Assembly (NCBI GenBank): GCA_947462335.1
Contig: OX381710.1
Span: 26,381,772-26,445,771 of the forward strand
Direction: 5' to 3'
Length of the DNA: 64,000 bases
Source of the DNA: Harmothoe impar
Taxonomy: Eukaryota > Annelida > Polychaeta > Phyllodocida > Polynoidae
Shown here: piece after piece, positions 24,521 through 36,257 of the stretch
Numbering within the stretch: the stretch's first letter is position 1
Layout: each line of letters opens with the position of its first letter
Position numbers and translations under genes: made by a program
The notes under the pieces: generated by a model
The model's input: the letters and a program-made list of their open reading frames with translations, nothing else
Told to the model about the DNA's origin: nothing
The model's database searches: none

Positions 24521-25598
24521 CATCACAATTTTTACAAAAAATTAGGATTTTTTATCTACCTTTCATCACTCTGACTGCCATTACAGGATAACTAATCACA
24601 GTGTGCAAATGGGAAGTTCACAGATTGGGTAAAACTAAATTCAACTTCTTTTGGGCCTATTTTGATAACTCTAGCACCCTTGTCATTTTTGCCCCTTTTA
24701 CCTCTTTTTTTTTCTTTTATCCCCTAGAATTTGGCTAAATTATATGTCGGGAAGAAAAGCTTCCATCGACTTCAGTGACCTAAATAGTTGTCTAACTTTA
24801 GGAAATTGCTGTTTAAAAGGAATATACAACAAGTTTGCTATATTCCTAGAGGAACTAGTGAGTCCTCCCAATGAGCTGTGGCACATGAGATTTGCGACTC
24901 ATTCCTAATTCATTCAACATTAAAACAAGGTTTTAAAAGAATAGAAATCCTACCTTTATTAGGTAGCATTCAGGTTTATTACTGATTGATCACCAACATT
25001 TTAATTGAAGGCTGAGACATTGATATGATAGTGATTAAATGAGGTGACATGTGCTTTGTTACTAGGTTCCGTGGTTCATAGAAACCAAAATTACTCAGAA
25101 TTCATGCCAATCATGGGGACAAATCCATGCAGTTCCATATCTAGACATCACTTGTGCATCGATGGAGCACACTTTAAGTTTCAGGTTTGATTTCTTCCCC
25201 CTGATGGCATAAGATGTCTAATCATAGGACAAAAATGGAGATTTTGAGGTACGTTTATTACCTTTCCTAAATCACGATTTCCAAAAAGAGAACAGCCCCT
25301 ATCGCCCTCCCACCTCCATGTACAAGTGGGTATTGCAGAAACGTGTGTTTTCTTTTAGAATTCCAACACACCGTGCACAGCCTGATTATTGACAGGATTA
25401 GAGTAGGTGTGTGGTGTCTGCCCTGTAGTATCAGCAGTCCCTGTTTAGTTTGACTCCAGTGGTCGGCCTGCGTGTTTACCTGGCTGGTGAGGTGTAAGTC
25501 AGTGTATAACACCCTAAGCTGCACTTATTACACCTGACATACAGGTAACTAAACACCACACTAACCACCAACATACTCCTGTGTATGTGTGTGTGTGT

Positions 25599-25667
25599 GG
25601 GGGGGGGGGGGCAGAAGCTGCGCACCCGCGCACCCCACCCCCTGAGACCCCCCCCCCCCCCCCCCAG
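25599..25667. repeat. G-run and C-run low-complexity tract
   Basis: GTGTGTGTGT leads into about 12 Gs, a short mixed spacer and then long C-runs. Such paired runs can fold back and often mark assembly difficulty. Confidence 0.8.
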
Positions 25668-26689
25668 TCTCATATCTAGAGGTCCAAAACTCACCCTGAC
25701 CTTAATATTCCCCTGATCTAAGATTCCACCCTATTTCTGCGTGATCCAGTCACTTTCATACACCTCCAATACTGTCCTTCTTCCATAATATTTCCATGAT
25801 CCCTTTATGAGCTTAAATGATGTCTACAAAGTCAGCATTCCTCCACCATCTTTACTATCATCCCCCGTGATCACAACCATTTCTAATTGCTATTCTACAA
25901 ATCCATGCTGTAAACCAACAGCAATGCTTCATCCACACCAATCACCTTTTCCATTTCATATCTGATGTATTAAGAGGCATGTCAATGTATTAGAAATTGA
26001 GAAATCCAATTTTGTTCGCTATAGCTATTTGGCTGTTTTATAAATGAAGCCCTGCTGCAAACTACTGTATGGACTTGTTTTTGGTCATAGATAGAAAGGT
26101 AAATGACGTAAAATGTTTTTTGTGAAGCATGATAAATTACCAATCGTTCTGGATGAAGAATTGGCTTTCAACAACTGCTAATCGGAAAATTCACCCAGGT
26201 CTTTTCATATATACTATGTTTCAAAACGAACATCAAATAACATGAACACGTTTAAACATTAAACATATATTTATCTTAAACATGTTTAAAAATAGTAGTT
26301 TAGACTTTAACCACTTGCAAGCTAACTGTTTACTCATAAATCACACCAGACTCAATTATAATTCTGTTCAGATATTAAACACTTGTAGTTTAATTCGCTA
26401 GGTGCGGGTTAGGTTCATGCATGTACTTTTCTGGCTACTAGAGACACCCATTCGGATATAAAAACATATTTTGCAATGGTGCACCTTCTCACATTGGTTA
26501 CTTACTGTTGGTTATGATAAGTAATTCATATATGTGATGACACTCATCTCGAGTGTTATAAACTTATATCTGCTCCCCACCATGAGCATAATATAAGCAT
26601 ATATTGAACTATAAAACCAAAGATCATACCACGTCAAAGAACTAAACATTTTCCAGACTTAAAACACAATGAATATATCTTAATATGTG

Positions 26690-27140
26690 ACCAGGCTATG
26701 GAAAAGACCCATCCGGGGAAGAATTAGTATTTAAAGTTGGTGTCATATCCTTTAAAATAAGATATCATGAGTTAAAATATTCCTGGTAGTTTTGCGGAAA
26801 TTGATTTTCAAAGATTGCTACATATCAATGACTGAAAATGGTAGATAAGCTCAAAAAGCATCACATCCCATAATAAATAGCAATAATTATGAAAAATCGG
26901 TTTTATTGATAAATAACCAGATAAAATGGTATTTTTTTGTCTTAATTTGGTTCTCGAAGGTATTTTTACAGTCTGTTTTCAGTTTTGAGTAATTGATGTG
27001 ATACTAAAGAAACCGGGACAATTATCTCCCATTTTGTCTAATGGAATGGTTTCCATGGCAACCAAAAAATGTCTTATATGCTAATTTTCCATAGAAAATG
27101 TTCTTTTTGCATTCCAAATATGGAATGTTTGCAGTTAAGA
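26690..27140. repeat. Dispersed repeat R, long copy
   Basis: About 450 bp match, in inverse orientation, the copy at 31290-31780. Shared blocks include TTAAAGTTGGTGTCATATCC, GATATCATGAGTTAAAAT, TTTTCAGTTTTGAGTAATTGA and the X-box palindrome GTTTCCATGGCAAC (27049-27062). There is no coding capacity. Confidence 0.75.
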
Positions 27141-30090
27141 TAAAACAATTATAATAAGTCTATTGTATTCTACACAAAAAGTTAGCCTAGAGCATTTTTA
27201 CTTGAATTATGCACTCTCTATCCCTTCTGGTGCCCCCTGGTGGGCAAAGCCAGAACTAAAAATCCCCCGCGGATGGGTCTTTTTGCTTGTTGGGTCACAT
27301 ATGTCATCATCTAAACATGTTAAAATAAAACATGTTTTTCTAAACATGTTTAGAAATTAAGCATATTTCACCTAAACCTGTTTAGAAATTAAGCATGTTT
27401 AGAAGGGGAAAAGTGTTCCCTTTACCTCCCTAGCCTATGTACAACTGCTGTTTATGTACATGTTCTGTGGCTCTATACTGGTCCCATGTGCTTGTAATGT
27501 CTCAATTTCCCTCAAGGTGTCCTAACACCCTTTGTGGAAATCAGTATACATACTTCAAAAAGTTCTTTTAAACTGTCTGTAATTTGTAGTAAAGAAACTA
27601 AGATTAGTATACAATAACCCATACTGAGAATGGAGAATTAAACAGTCTGACAATGCTGTTTGTGTTCTAAATGGACACATCAGAAATCTGGCTATGTAGT
27701 GTTGATCAGCAACTGTAGGTAGCAGCACTGAACTCAGCAAGGCTCCCAAACCAACCACAACAAAACTATTATTTGCTTTCAGTATGGTATGTTGTCATAT
27801 ATATAATATAATATGTTTCCTCGAATTGAATATGATTAAAATCATGAATACATTATAACGTTGCTTGAACGTTTTACTAAGGTAAATGACTAAATATAAT
27901 TATTATGCAGAAAGTATCTTACCTTATAAAGCAGCATCAAGTCACACTTGTTAAGTGTTAATGGCAAAGCCACACTAGCACTTTTTCCAGGTAATAAAAA
28001 CATAGATTTAGGATATTCAGCCAATCACCTTGATAAAGATTTACCTCTTTGTCTTTCTTGCAAATGGAGACTGGGAATATGAAAGACCCATTACACAAGA
28101 AACATTCAACTCTATCCTCAGATTTTCAATCATATTCGAATTTAAGGAAATGTTATGTGACAAAATATATTTGTGGAAGCAAAGATAACTTTTAGTATAA
28201 TCAGCAAATGGCCAAACGTATAACTGTTCAGAGCACTTTTCATTACAGCTGAGTGGCACTTACCAAATACCAGCAATATTCCCGCAATTACGCCGCAAGC
28301 ATACTTTTCATTTGTTTAACCATCTGGTATAGGAGACAAGTAGTTTGGGCAGGCCATGGGAGGTCTCTCTTTTTTTGTATTTAGGCTTGCCTTATAGGTA
28401 TACAAATGATGTTGATTAAAATTGTCAGCGGTGTAAATTTTCCTCTTGTTGACAATGCATACTTTAGAAGAAAAAGGTAGTATAGTATCCTATTCGTGGT
28501 AGTTTGTTTACAGTCTAAAATATAAAAGAATTGTCTTACTATTGACATTCTAAACTGTCATTAGCAACTGGCAAATGCTGCCAGTATAGCATGAATAAAA
28601 AGAAAATACAAATGTGTTGACTTTCTTCTTGGTTTGGACTTCAAGAGTAGGGATTTGATTTCTCCGACCATTGTCGGATTTCCACTATTTCAGGCCCACA
28701 TATTGACCCATATGATTATCTTAGATCCACCGAGAACAAAACGATTCCAACATGTATAGGGTAAGGGAGGATGTAGATCTTTAATGTTTCAGGAGAGATC
28801 AAGACTCAAATAGACCACCGCCTAATCTATCTCCTTCTACATGGTTCGGGGAGGTCAAGGGTATTTGGGGTCAAGACCTCCCTTTTTGAAAAGGGCTAGC
28901 TAGATTATGAATGAAACGCTATACAACACTGAAATGCCAATTCTTTATTTTTAATGATATAACCAACAAATGGTAGAATAACATAACTCCCAATTGAAAT
29001 ATTTTATTTCAACAGTTGGTCGTCTCATAAAATCAGCATCCATGCTATTGAAGCATGTACTCCAAAATATTCATGTAAGTCCATGTATTGATGTAAATTC
29101 AGGTATAGACATCCATGTTTGTCTTCAATGTATAAACATAACAATCAAATATACAATACATAATATCATGTTTCCCCAATAAAGATATCACAATTGCAGG
29201 ACCATCATAATAATATAGGTACGAATAGAATATAAGGTGATTGTTGTTGCTCGTTTTACATTTTACATCTCAGATGATTATAAACATCTTTCCCTTTTAT
29301 ACATATATGTTATATCTATTCTGCAAATGGAGTGAGTGCACAGTGCACGCCTCCAAGTTAAATTGTGTCCACCTTCTGGTGGGAAGGGAGACACTTTGAG
29401 TATTCAGAGATGACTGCACACCTAAGATGGCGATACTGAGAACCCAGTCAGCATTGCTTAATGGGGGCATTTGGGTTTCCAGGTGGGCTGTCATGTTGGA
29501 CCCACAATAGTTTTATGAAACCTTTGCGAACACTGGCGAAGAACTGTGCTAGGGAAACTATTATAATAGGTAGACAACCCTATTTCGTCATGTGCTGAGG
29601 GCTACTCCGAAAATACCAGTTTTTTTTTAATCACCACCCTTATCACGAAACTACAAAGTCTGCCATGAGCTGAACTACAGATACAAAATCACAACAAGTG
29701 ATCATCCCATCATAGTAACTCCCTGATATTACACTGACAGCCCTATATACCAATTCTGCGTGTAAAGATGGACTGGAACTTTGAAGGCGTTTCTTGTTCA
29801 TGTAGGTGATTCCATAGCCAGGTTACAGCATCCATAAGTCAAGTTATGGGCTATATGGACCTTCACAAAAGCATTCGGAAATGCATGACAATACTATTAT
29901 AAACTATGCTGTTGGGGCAGTACAGCCTGGGTATTTTCTTTTGTACAAACGAAGTGCTCTTCCTATCTATCACTAAAGAGGGATAGTAGAATTTGATAAC
30001 TTATAGGAAAAAGGTTAGGGTTAATGGAAGCCTCTTATGGACTCCATAAGTCCCTACCAGAAATAGCCCCGTGTGAGAGAAAGACGTCTC

Positions 30091-30389
30091 CTACCGCGGC
30101 CTTATGACAATAGTTTTCTGCCTCCAACTTGACTTCTTATCTGCGCTCCTCACTCTCTGGTCGGCGTCATACACCCTGAGATAAGAACAGTTGCCAAGAC
30201 TATTCACAGAATTAGGATCCCCGTTCTGCCCCTCAGGGCCGCCCTTCCGGAAGGCCCTGATGAGACTGCGCAGTAGCACCCCCGGGTCTGTTTCCGCCGC
30301 TCGCAGTTTCTTGAGCTCTGCGCGTGCGGCTGCCGCGTCCTGTTCCTTCAGTCGCACACGACGCTCCCGTTCTAGCCGCTCCTGCCGCT
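30091..30389 (-). CDS. Gene C terminal exon
   Basis: The 299-nt exon starts after CCCACACAG, codes for a strongly charged helix (RLERERRVRLKEQDAAAARA), then a Gly/Asn-rich linker and a basic end. Its GC content is clearly above the flanks, which supports coding. Confidence 0.75.
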
Positions 30390-33300
30390 CTGTGTGGGCG
30401 ATAAACAGGGCGATAAGGATTAGGATAATTTCGTAAGCTTTTAATAAAATAGGCATCGCCCATATTGTCAGTCTTTGATATAATATATCTGGCATAATAT
30501 ATCATATCCAGATGTTGGATGTAAATGCATACATTTTCCAAGCTGAAAACTCCTCTCTACTTTAGGTATGATAAGAAAACACCTTAATTTAGCGGCTTAG
30601 ATTCTGGCTTAGATCCTGGCTACGTTATAGTAGATATAGCTGCCATATTTCTGCAGTAAACCTACGTGTAAGTACAATGTGTAAACATCTCTTGGTGTGC
30701 CACTGGTTTTATTAATATCAGCATGGTAGTGTGTACCTAACATATTATATACCTGTTGTAAACCCCACAGCTAATGTTTACTGGGTGTGTGTGCTGTGTT
30801 ATATGAGACTAAATCGTTATCAGCCTGTTTACTGCCATGTTGACAGCAGGTCCCGGCAGTAGGTATATTGAGCAGTAGCTACCTGTTGATGCTGTACATC
30901 CCGTGTTGTTTATACATGCACAATGTGCAGTCTAATGTAAAATATTTTATTTACCAGGTTTACCAATTTAACAGTTTGCCAATCTGGATAATTGTGTAGA
31001 ATCTGCTCTAGATATGAAATATTATTCTAGTGATACAAGGTCATCCGTGTATACCCCAAAAGGTCTGTCCGACAGGATAAGGGTCTAGAGGGAGAGATGT
31101 CCCCTGTTATGTCCCGGCCATCAGACCCAGCCATGTCTCTGTCACTTCATAATGACACTGTCCTAGTTCGATTTCAAGAAGCATGCATTGTCCCATGGCA
31201 ATTTTGATAACTAAATTGGGCATGCCTTTTATCACAAGGGGCCAACAGAATGGCAAAATAGTGAAAGATATGCCCAAAAATGCTTCAGGGTACTTTTTTA
31301 TGGAGTCTTCTTAAAATCATTCCATCTTTAGTGCTAACATTCTATATTTGGAATGTAAATGGAACGTTTTCTATGGGAAATTGGTACATATCGCACTTTC
31401 TGGTTGCTATGGAAACCATTCCATGGTTCCTAAATGGAACATTTTGGTCCTAGTCTCTTGAGAATTCCATCAATAACTCAAAACTGAAAACAGATCTTGA
31501 AAATTCTTCCTAGAACCAAATCTACATTAGATATTCACATTTAATTAGCACATTTTTTCAGGAAATCTGACATTTTCATCATTTTAGTGGTTATTTTGGG
31601 ATACAGTGCATTTAGAGCTTATTTATCATTTTCAGTTATGAGTAACAACAGATGTTCGAGATGTGATTCCCACAAAACTACTAGGAGTATTTTAGCCTAT
31701 GATGTCTCATTTTAAAAATCATGACACAAACTTTAATCACCAATTCCCCCCCGAATACCCCTTTCCATGTGCCTGGTTACATATAATAGAGTACTTTCAA
31801 CTTCTTTTTGTAACTTTTGTCTTATCCTTGATCTTCTTTAGTTTGGTAGTATTCTTATACAACGTCGGTGGCTTCCATACATTACTGTTCGGGGCCAGGT
31901 TCTGACTGTCTTTAACACTATACTTAATTGTTTGAAACCTTTGAGGTACAATAATTTATACATCTGAAAGTCAAAATGGCCCATGAGTGTATTTATTGAG
32001 GTATGTGCTAATATTAAGTGTTATATTTTAGGTGTTTTATAGAAGATGAATATAACTTGTTAATTCATTTACACTAGTTATAACAGGTCCAACTGATATT
32101 GTATTGTGTCAGTCAACTAATCTTAATTTTCGGTTGAATAAAATTCCGTTGTACACTAGTTTTAAAAATTTCATCTTGGCTAAGGGTATCATATATACTT
32201 TGTATGAAAAACTGCAATAAGGGACGATTTCTCTTCTTACTCGCGTTCTGACAACATTTTAGATTTCGGATTGCTGCAGCAATGAGAGGGAAAGAGAAGT
32301 AGAAAAAAAAATCCTTGATCCTTGGAAAAAATAACGAGCGATATCTAGTGAAAAGATATGGTAAATAAAGATATGCAAAATCAATTGACCAAATTTGATA
32401 TTTGGCGTGACACTCCAGTGAGCCTAGAGTTATATTTTGTGCCAGATTGTGAACATTACAGTCATAATGCAAAGGGTATCATTACAGTCATAATGCAAAG
32501 CGTAGACGTTTATGTATAGTTTTTGTTATACATACATTGAACTATTGTTAAGTGCGATGTGGTAAAATCTGACTATACTCACCCTTCTCCCTGCCTGGGA
32601 GAAATACTGAATCACAATATACCATTTAATTGTAATCAGAGTGTTAAAAGTCATAATTGAATCAAACCATAAGAGGTTTCCTATAACAGTACAATACTTT
32701 ATGGTACGGAACTTCATGGTATGCCAATATTAAACATGTTTATGTGACAAGCATTGGTGTCTGTACTCAAACCATAGTTATATGGTCTGATAGGATGAAT
32801 TAAGTTCAGGCGCTAGATTGCAAGTGGGTAGATGTCAGAAGGCATTGTCTAGTGAGCAAAAGTTCTGTCAGCAATAGGGTGTGTGCAGAAAACCTTTCTC
32901 CCGTCAGCAAAGTTCTATTCTCTGGCATTGCCCCTGCCACCCTGGCGCTGCACTCAATTGATTTAAAAATGTGCAAATCTTTTGCATGCTGTGTTTAGTA
33001 TCAACACTGGCAGGTAGCTTATAGAGTACCCATTAGAGACTGGAGTGAGTGGAACCCTCTGTTTGGATGTCTCCTTGTGAAGTGTTTAATGCGATTAAAT
33101 AAGTGTGTGGTAGCCAAGGGGTATGGCCTGTGTGGGGGGACGTGAGGGCACTGAGAGGGACGAAAATCAACAGGAGCCATACTGATCAACATCTCACGTA
33201 ATCTGTTTTGATGAAATATATGTAATTGTAAATGTATGTTTTTACAATGACTCAGAATCAATATTGGATGTTGACTTTTTATATACTGCATAAAACGTTC

Positions 33301-36257
33301 TTGCAGGTATACATTATAGTCCTTTCTAAAATGAACCAGACAAGTTTGAGTCATTCTGATTTATAATACTCAGATCTTAAACCACAGCGGAGGGCTAAGA
33401 CAAGGGAATTCACACCTTGGTTATTTCCACTAAGACTCACATAGCCTCACAGCTGTAGTTCAAAACAGATAGAGAATGGTTATGTGAGGCTAACTCAAAA
33501 TAACCACTGGCCAGTTTACAGTGGTTATTCTGAGTTAGCCCTATAAGGGTGCCAGCCAGTTTACAGTGGTTATTTCGAGTTAGCCTCTCATAACCATAAT
33601 CTATCTATTACATATTTAGTTTGTAGTTCTCAGTTCATATTGCCCATCGGTGTAGTTGTCCACTACTACTTATCAAAGATATAAACTGTTCTTAAGACAA
33701 GCAGCTCTGGGGGAGAAAGATGTGTTCTTTTTCCTTTGAAATTATTATATCATGAATGTTATATGTCTCTGTTTATTATGGAGAAGGGATATTCAATCAA
33801 TTTAAGGTGGGTCAATATGATGCCTTTTTCGTCCACTGCGCCGTTTTCTGCGCAGGTACATTCTCTAGTTTGACCATAGAACACCAGGGCACCCTTGTTT
33901 CAAATTTGCCTAAGTAATATCAAATGGTCATAAAATAGTATATGGATTTTCCCTGACCGGGGCGAGAACCATCAACCTTTGAATATAAAGGCATCCATTC
34001 TACCACTGCGCTATGCAGTCTGTAGTGGTTGTCCTCATTGGAAGTCATACATAGGTAGCCCTCATTATATTTCTATTTCTTTTCAACTTTTTTATTTCGA
34101 TGGGCCTAAACCTTAGAAATATGTGCGGGACCATGTGTTGAAAATATATTCTCTAGATAGAAAACATCAAAGCCTATACTCTGGGAGAGTTATATAGAAA
34201 TTTAGCTACTTTTCAATACAATTTCCTGTAGATATGTGGCAAAAGACTGTATAATCCATCACATAAGACATTAACTGAAGGCTTAAATATCTCAGAAAAT
34301 ATCCCAGGACCCCCCTATTTTCTCAGTTTCTTTGGAAAGTGTATGCTATTATGGTCTTATGGTGAAAACCTGACGAAAATCTAGCTACTTTTACATCAAG
34401 GCATTGACCCACCTTAACCCACAGTTGAAGGCTGAGACAAGGGACTTCACACCTTGTTATATGGCATACGATCACATAACAGAAGATCAAGTCAGATACC
34501 CCCCTCGTAACTTAGTGATGTAATGATAACGGTACCATGATGGCAATGGTAGAGATGAGGGCACCAGCCAGTCGGTCGCTGTTATTTTGACATACACTCA
34601 GTTAGACGTAGGGTATCTCCTACAAGTTACACATTCCCTATCAATTATATAGAAAAAAAAGAGTATACATAACATGGTTTTGCAACACGTTCTCACCTTC
34701 CTCTGAAAGTTTGTCTATGTATTGGACGACCCTTTCCCGTTCCTCCTTCTGTGCCTCCCGTGACTGCTGCAGTAGCTTCTTACGCACCTTCTTGCCCCGG
34801 CTGGATGGCCTCTTGAACTCTCTCCGTTTGAAGTCATACCCAGACTTGACTATCTCCCCCTGCTCATTCTTCTCATATATTATAGGTGTCTCACGGTCCA
34901 ACACCTCTCTCATGTCAGCATCCCGCTGTTTGCGTCGACGCCGGTTGTATTCAGCCATTGTCACGTTTCTTTTTGAGGTCGTTATCGAAATGTCGTCTGC
35001 TCCTGAGTAATTCAGATTTCCGTCATTATCCGAGCGGGTTAGTCGGCTGGACATGCCATCCGAGACACCACCCATGAGGCTCTCCCGCTGCTTCTCACGT
35101 TCCAAGAGGGCGATAGTGTAGGATGTTGGAGGGGCGGGTTTCTTTTTGACTATACGCACTTTGAGTTCTCCGAGCTTGTAGTTAGGTACCTTCCTTCTGG
35201 GAGTGTGCTCGGAAGGTTTGGGTTTCGGCACAGATGAGTCATCTGCTTTGGTCTTCTTTGGTGTCATTTCTGATATGGCTGGAAGTACCAGGGACGCACT
35301 AGTGCGTTCATGGATGAGAGTGCGGGCCGGCTGCAGAGGTTCAATAGGGGATCGTGGAATTTCTAGTTTGGGTTGATTATTTTCAGCGGCTTTCTCACCA
35401 ATATCGGCATTTGCCATGGTGATCGTTTGGATATAGATGGAGCCAGAGCGCTCCTTGATGAAACTTCTGCTCCCCTCTCGCAGAAAGCTATCTCCATTGC
35501 TACCCGCCATACCCCCATGTTCAGATAGAAAACTGCCTTCCTTCCTGCCCCGCCCACCGTCAGGGGTCTGTTTACGTACTACAAGGACCTTAGCAGCACG
35601 TCTCTCTGATTTTACTGGATTCACAATCTTTGATTCTTCTTCTGCAGGTTTTGCAGCGTTAGGAACCTGGGCCTCATCTTGTATGGCAGCTTCACTAGCA
35701 GGAATGGCGGCTGGGGCATTCACAACAACAGAGAACTCAGACCGATGTCGGTTGTACTTCTTGCCGACATTATCCCCTGCCTGACCGCCATCCTTCTCGT
35801 CTTCCCCAACTGACTGCTTTACATCAGTCCCAGCTGGATTCCCTTGTGACGCGATGGCGGGTAGCTTCTGGTAGGCCTCCAAGCTCAAGGCCCCGACCCT
35901 TGGTGTGACCCCATCTGAGCTGCTCCCATAACCAGAGCTCAGCATGGATGAAGCTTCCTGCAGCTCTTGCTGTCGCTTCTTCTCTGCGGCTATCCGCGCA
36001 AGTCGCCTCTGGTCGTAGTGCGTCTTCAGGAAGGTCTTATACACCTTGGCCTGGCCACGGTTGATCTTGTTGATGTTGAAGTTCTGCTCCTTGTACCAGA
36101 GGTCCAGCTGTTTCTTCATGCCCGCTCGGTGGGCTTCGAGTTGTCCGAGGAGAGGCCGAGCGGCCTCTGCGCGGGGTGGGTTACGGAGGAGGCTGAGGTT
36201 GTCCCCGTGTTGGTGCCCCAACCGCCGGAAAGTCTTCCTGGTGCTGTAGGTGGCCAT
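30091..36257 (-). CDS. Gene C: unrecognised two-exon coiled-coil/disordered protein (about 619 aa)
   Basis: Coding exon 1 is 34697-36257 and exon 2 is 30091-30389. The donor EEG|GTGAGA and acceptor CCACACAG join in phase 1, and the acidic/basic helix runs smoothly across the junction (KLSEE to ERQERLERE). The ATG has a good context (CCAAGATGG) just after the acceptor TTTTCTCTCAG, so a 5'-UTR exon lies upstream. The N-terminal 110 residues are basic and helical (LDLWYKEQNFNINKINRGQ), the middle is disordered, residues about 430-570 are very basic and likely coiled coil, and the C-terminus ends TIVIRPR. No signal peptide or membrane span. The basic helices would suit a cytoskeletal or scaffold role, but I do not recognise the family. 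Confidence 0.75.
31290..31780. repeat. Dispersed repeat R, inverted long copy
   Basis: It is the reverse-orientation partner of 26690-27140, with GTTGCTATGGAAAC (31403-31416) at the equivalent X-box position and the end block AATCATGACACAAACTTTAA. Confidence 0.75.
33467..33606. mobile_element. 140-bp palindromic element with internal duplication
   Basis: AGATAGAGAATGGTTATG pairs with CATAACCATAATCTATCT, and GAGGCTAACTCAAAATAACC pairs with the opposite arm. The block GCCAGTTTACAGTGGTTATT occurs twice in tandem in the middle. Confidence 0.7.
33952..34020 (-). repeat. tRNA-like sequence (pseudogene or SINE head)
   Basis: The minus strand has an A-box-like TAGCGCAGTGGTAGAATG, a five-pair anticodon stem (CCTTT/AAAGG) with loop ATATTCA, and a B-box-like GGTTCTCGCC. 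The acceptor ends do not pair, so this is not a convincing working tRNA. Confidence 0.45.
34697..36257 (-). CDS. Gene C coding exon 1
   Basis: The 1561-nt open exon ends at TCAGAGGAAG|GTGAGAAC. The open frame continues into the intron to 34641, which is read-through. Confidence 0.8.

Larger units (their letters stand above)
22399..30090. other. 7.7 kb intergenic region, repeat-rich
   Basis: I found no exon chain here. Contents include an X-box palindrome at 24507-24520, G- and C-homopolymers at 25599-25667, and dispersed repeat R at 26690-27140. The short frames (for example 22645-22983) have no splice or domain support. The first few hundred bases should hold the promoter and 5' UTR of gene B. 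Confidence 0.5.
30390..34696 (-). other. 4.3-kb intron of gene C with repeats
   Basis: It contains dispersed repeat R (31290-31780), an inverted-repeat element (33467-33606) and a tRNA-like segment (33952-34020). I see no extra exon. Confidence 0.55.

Noticed and set aside
33952..34020. Functional tRNA gene
   Set aside because: A- and B-box-like blocks are present, but the acceptor stem does not pair, so I list it only as tRNA-like.
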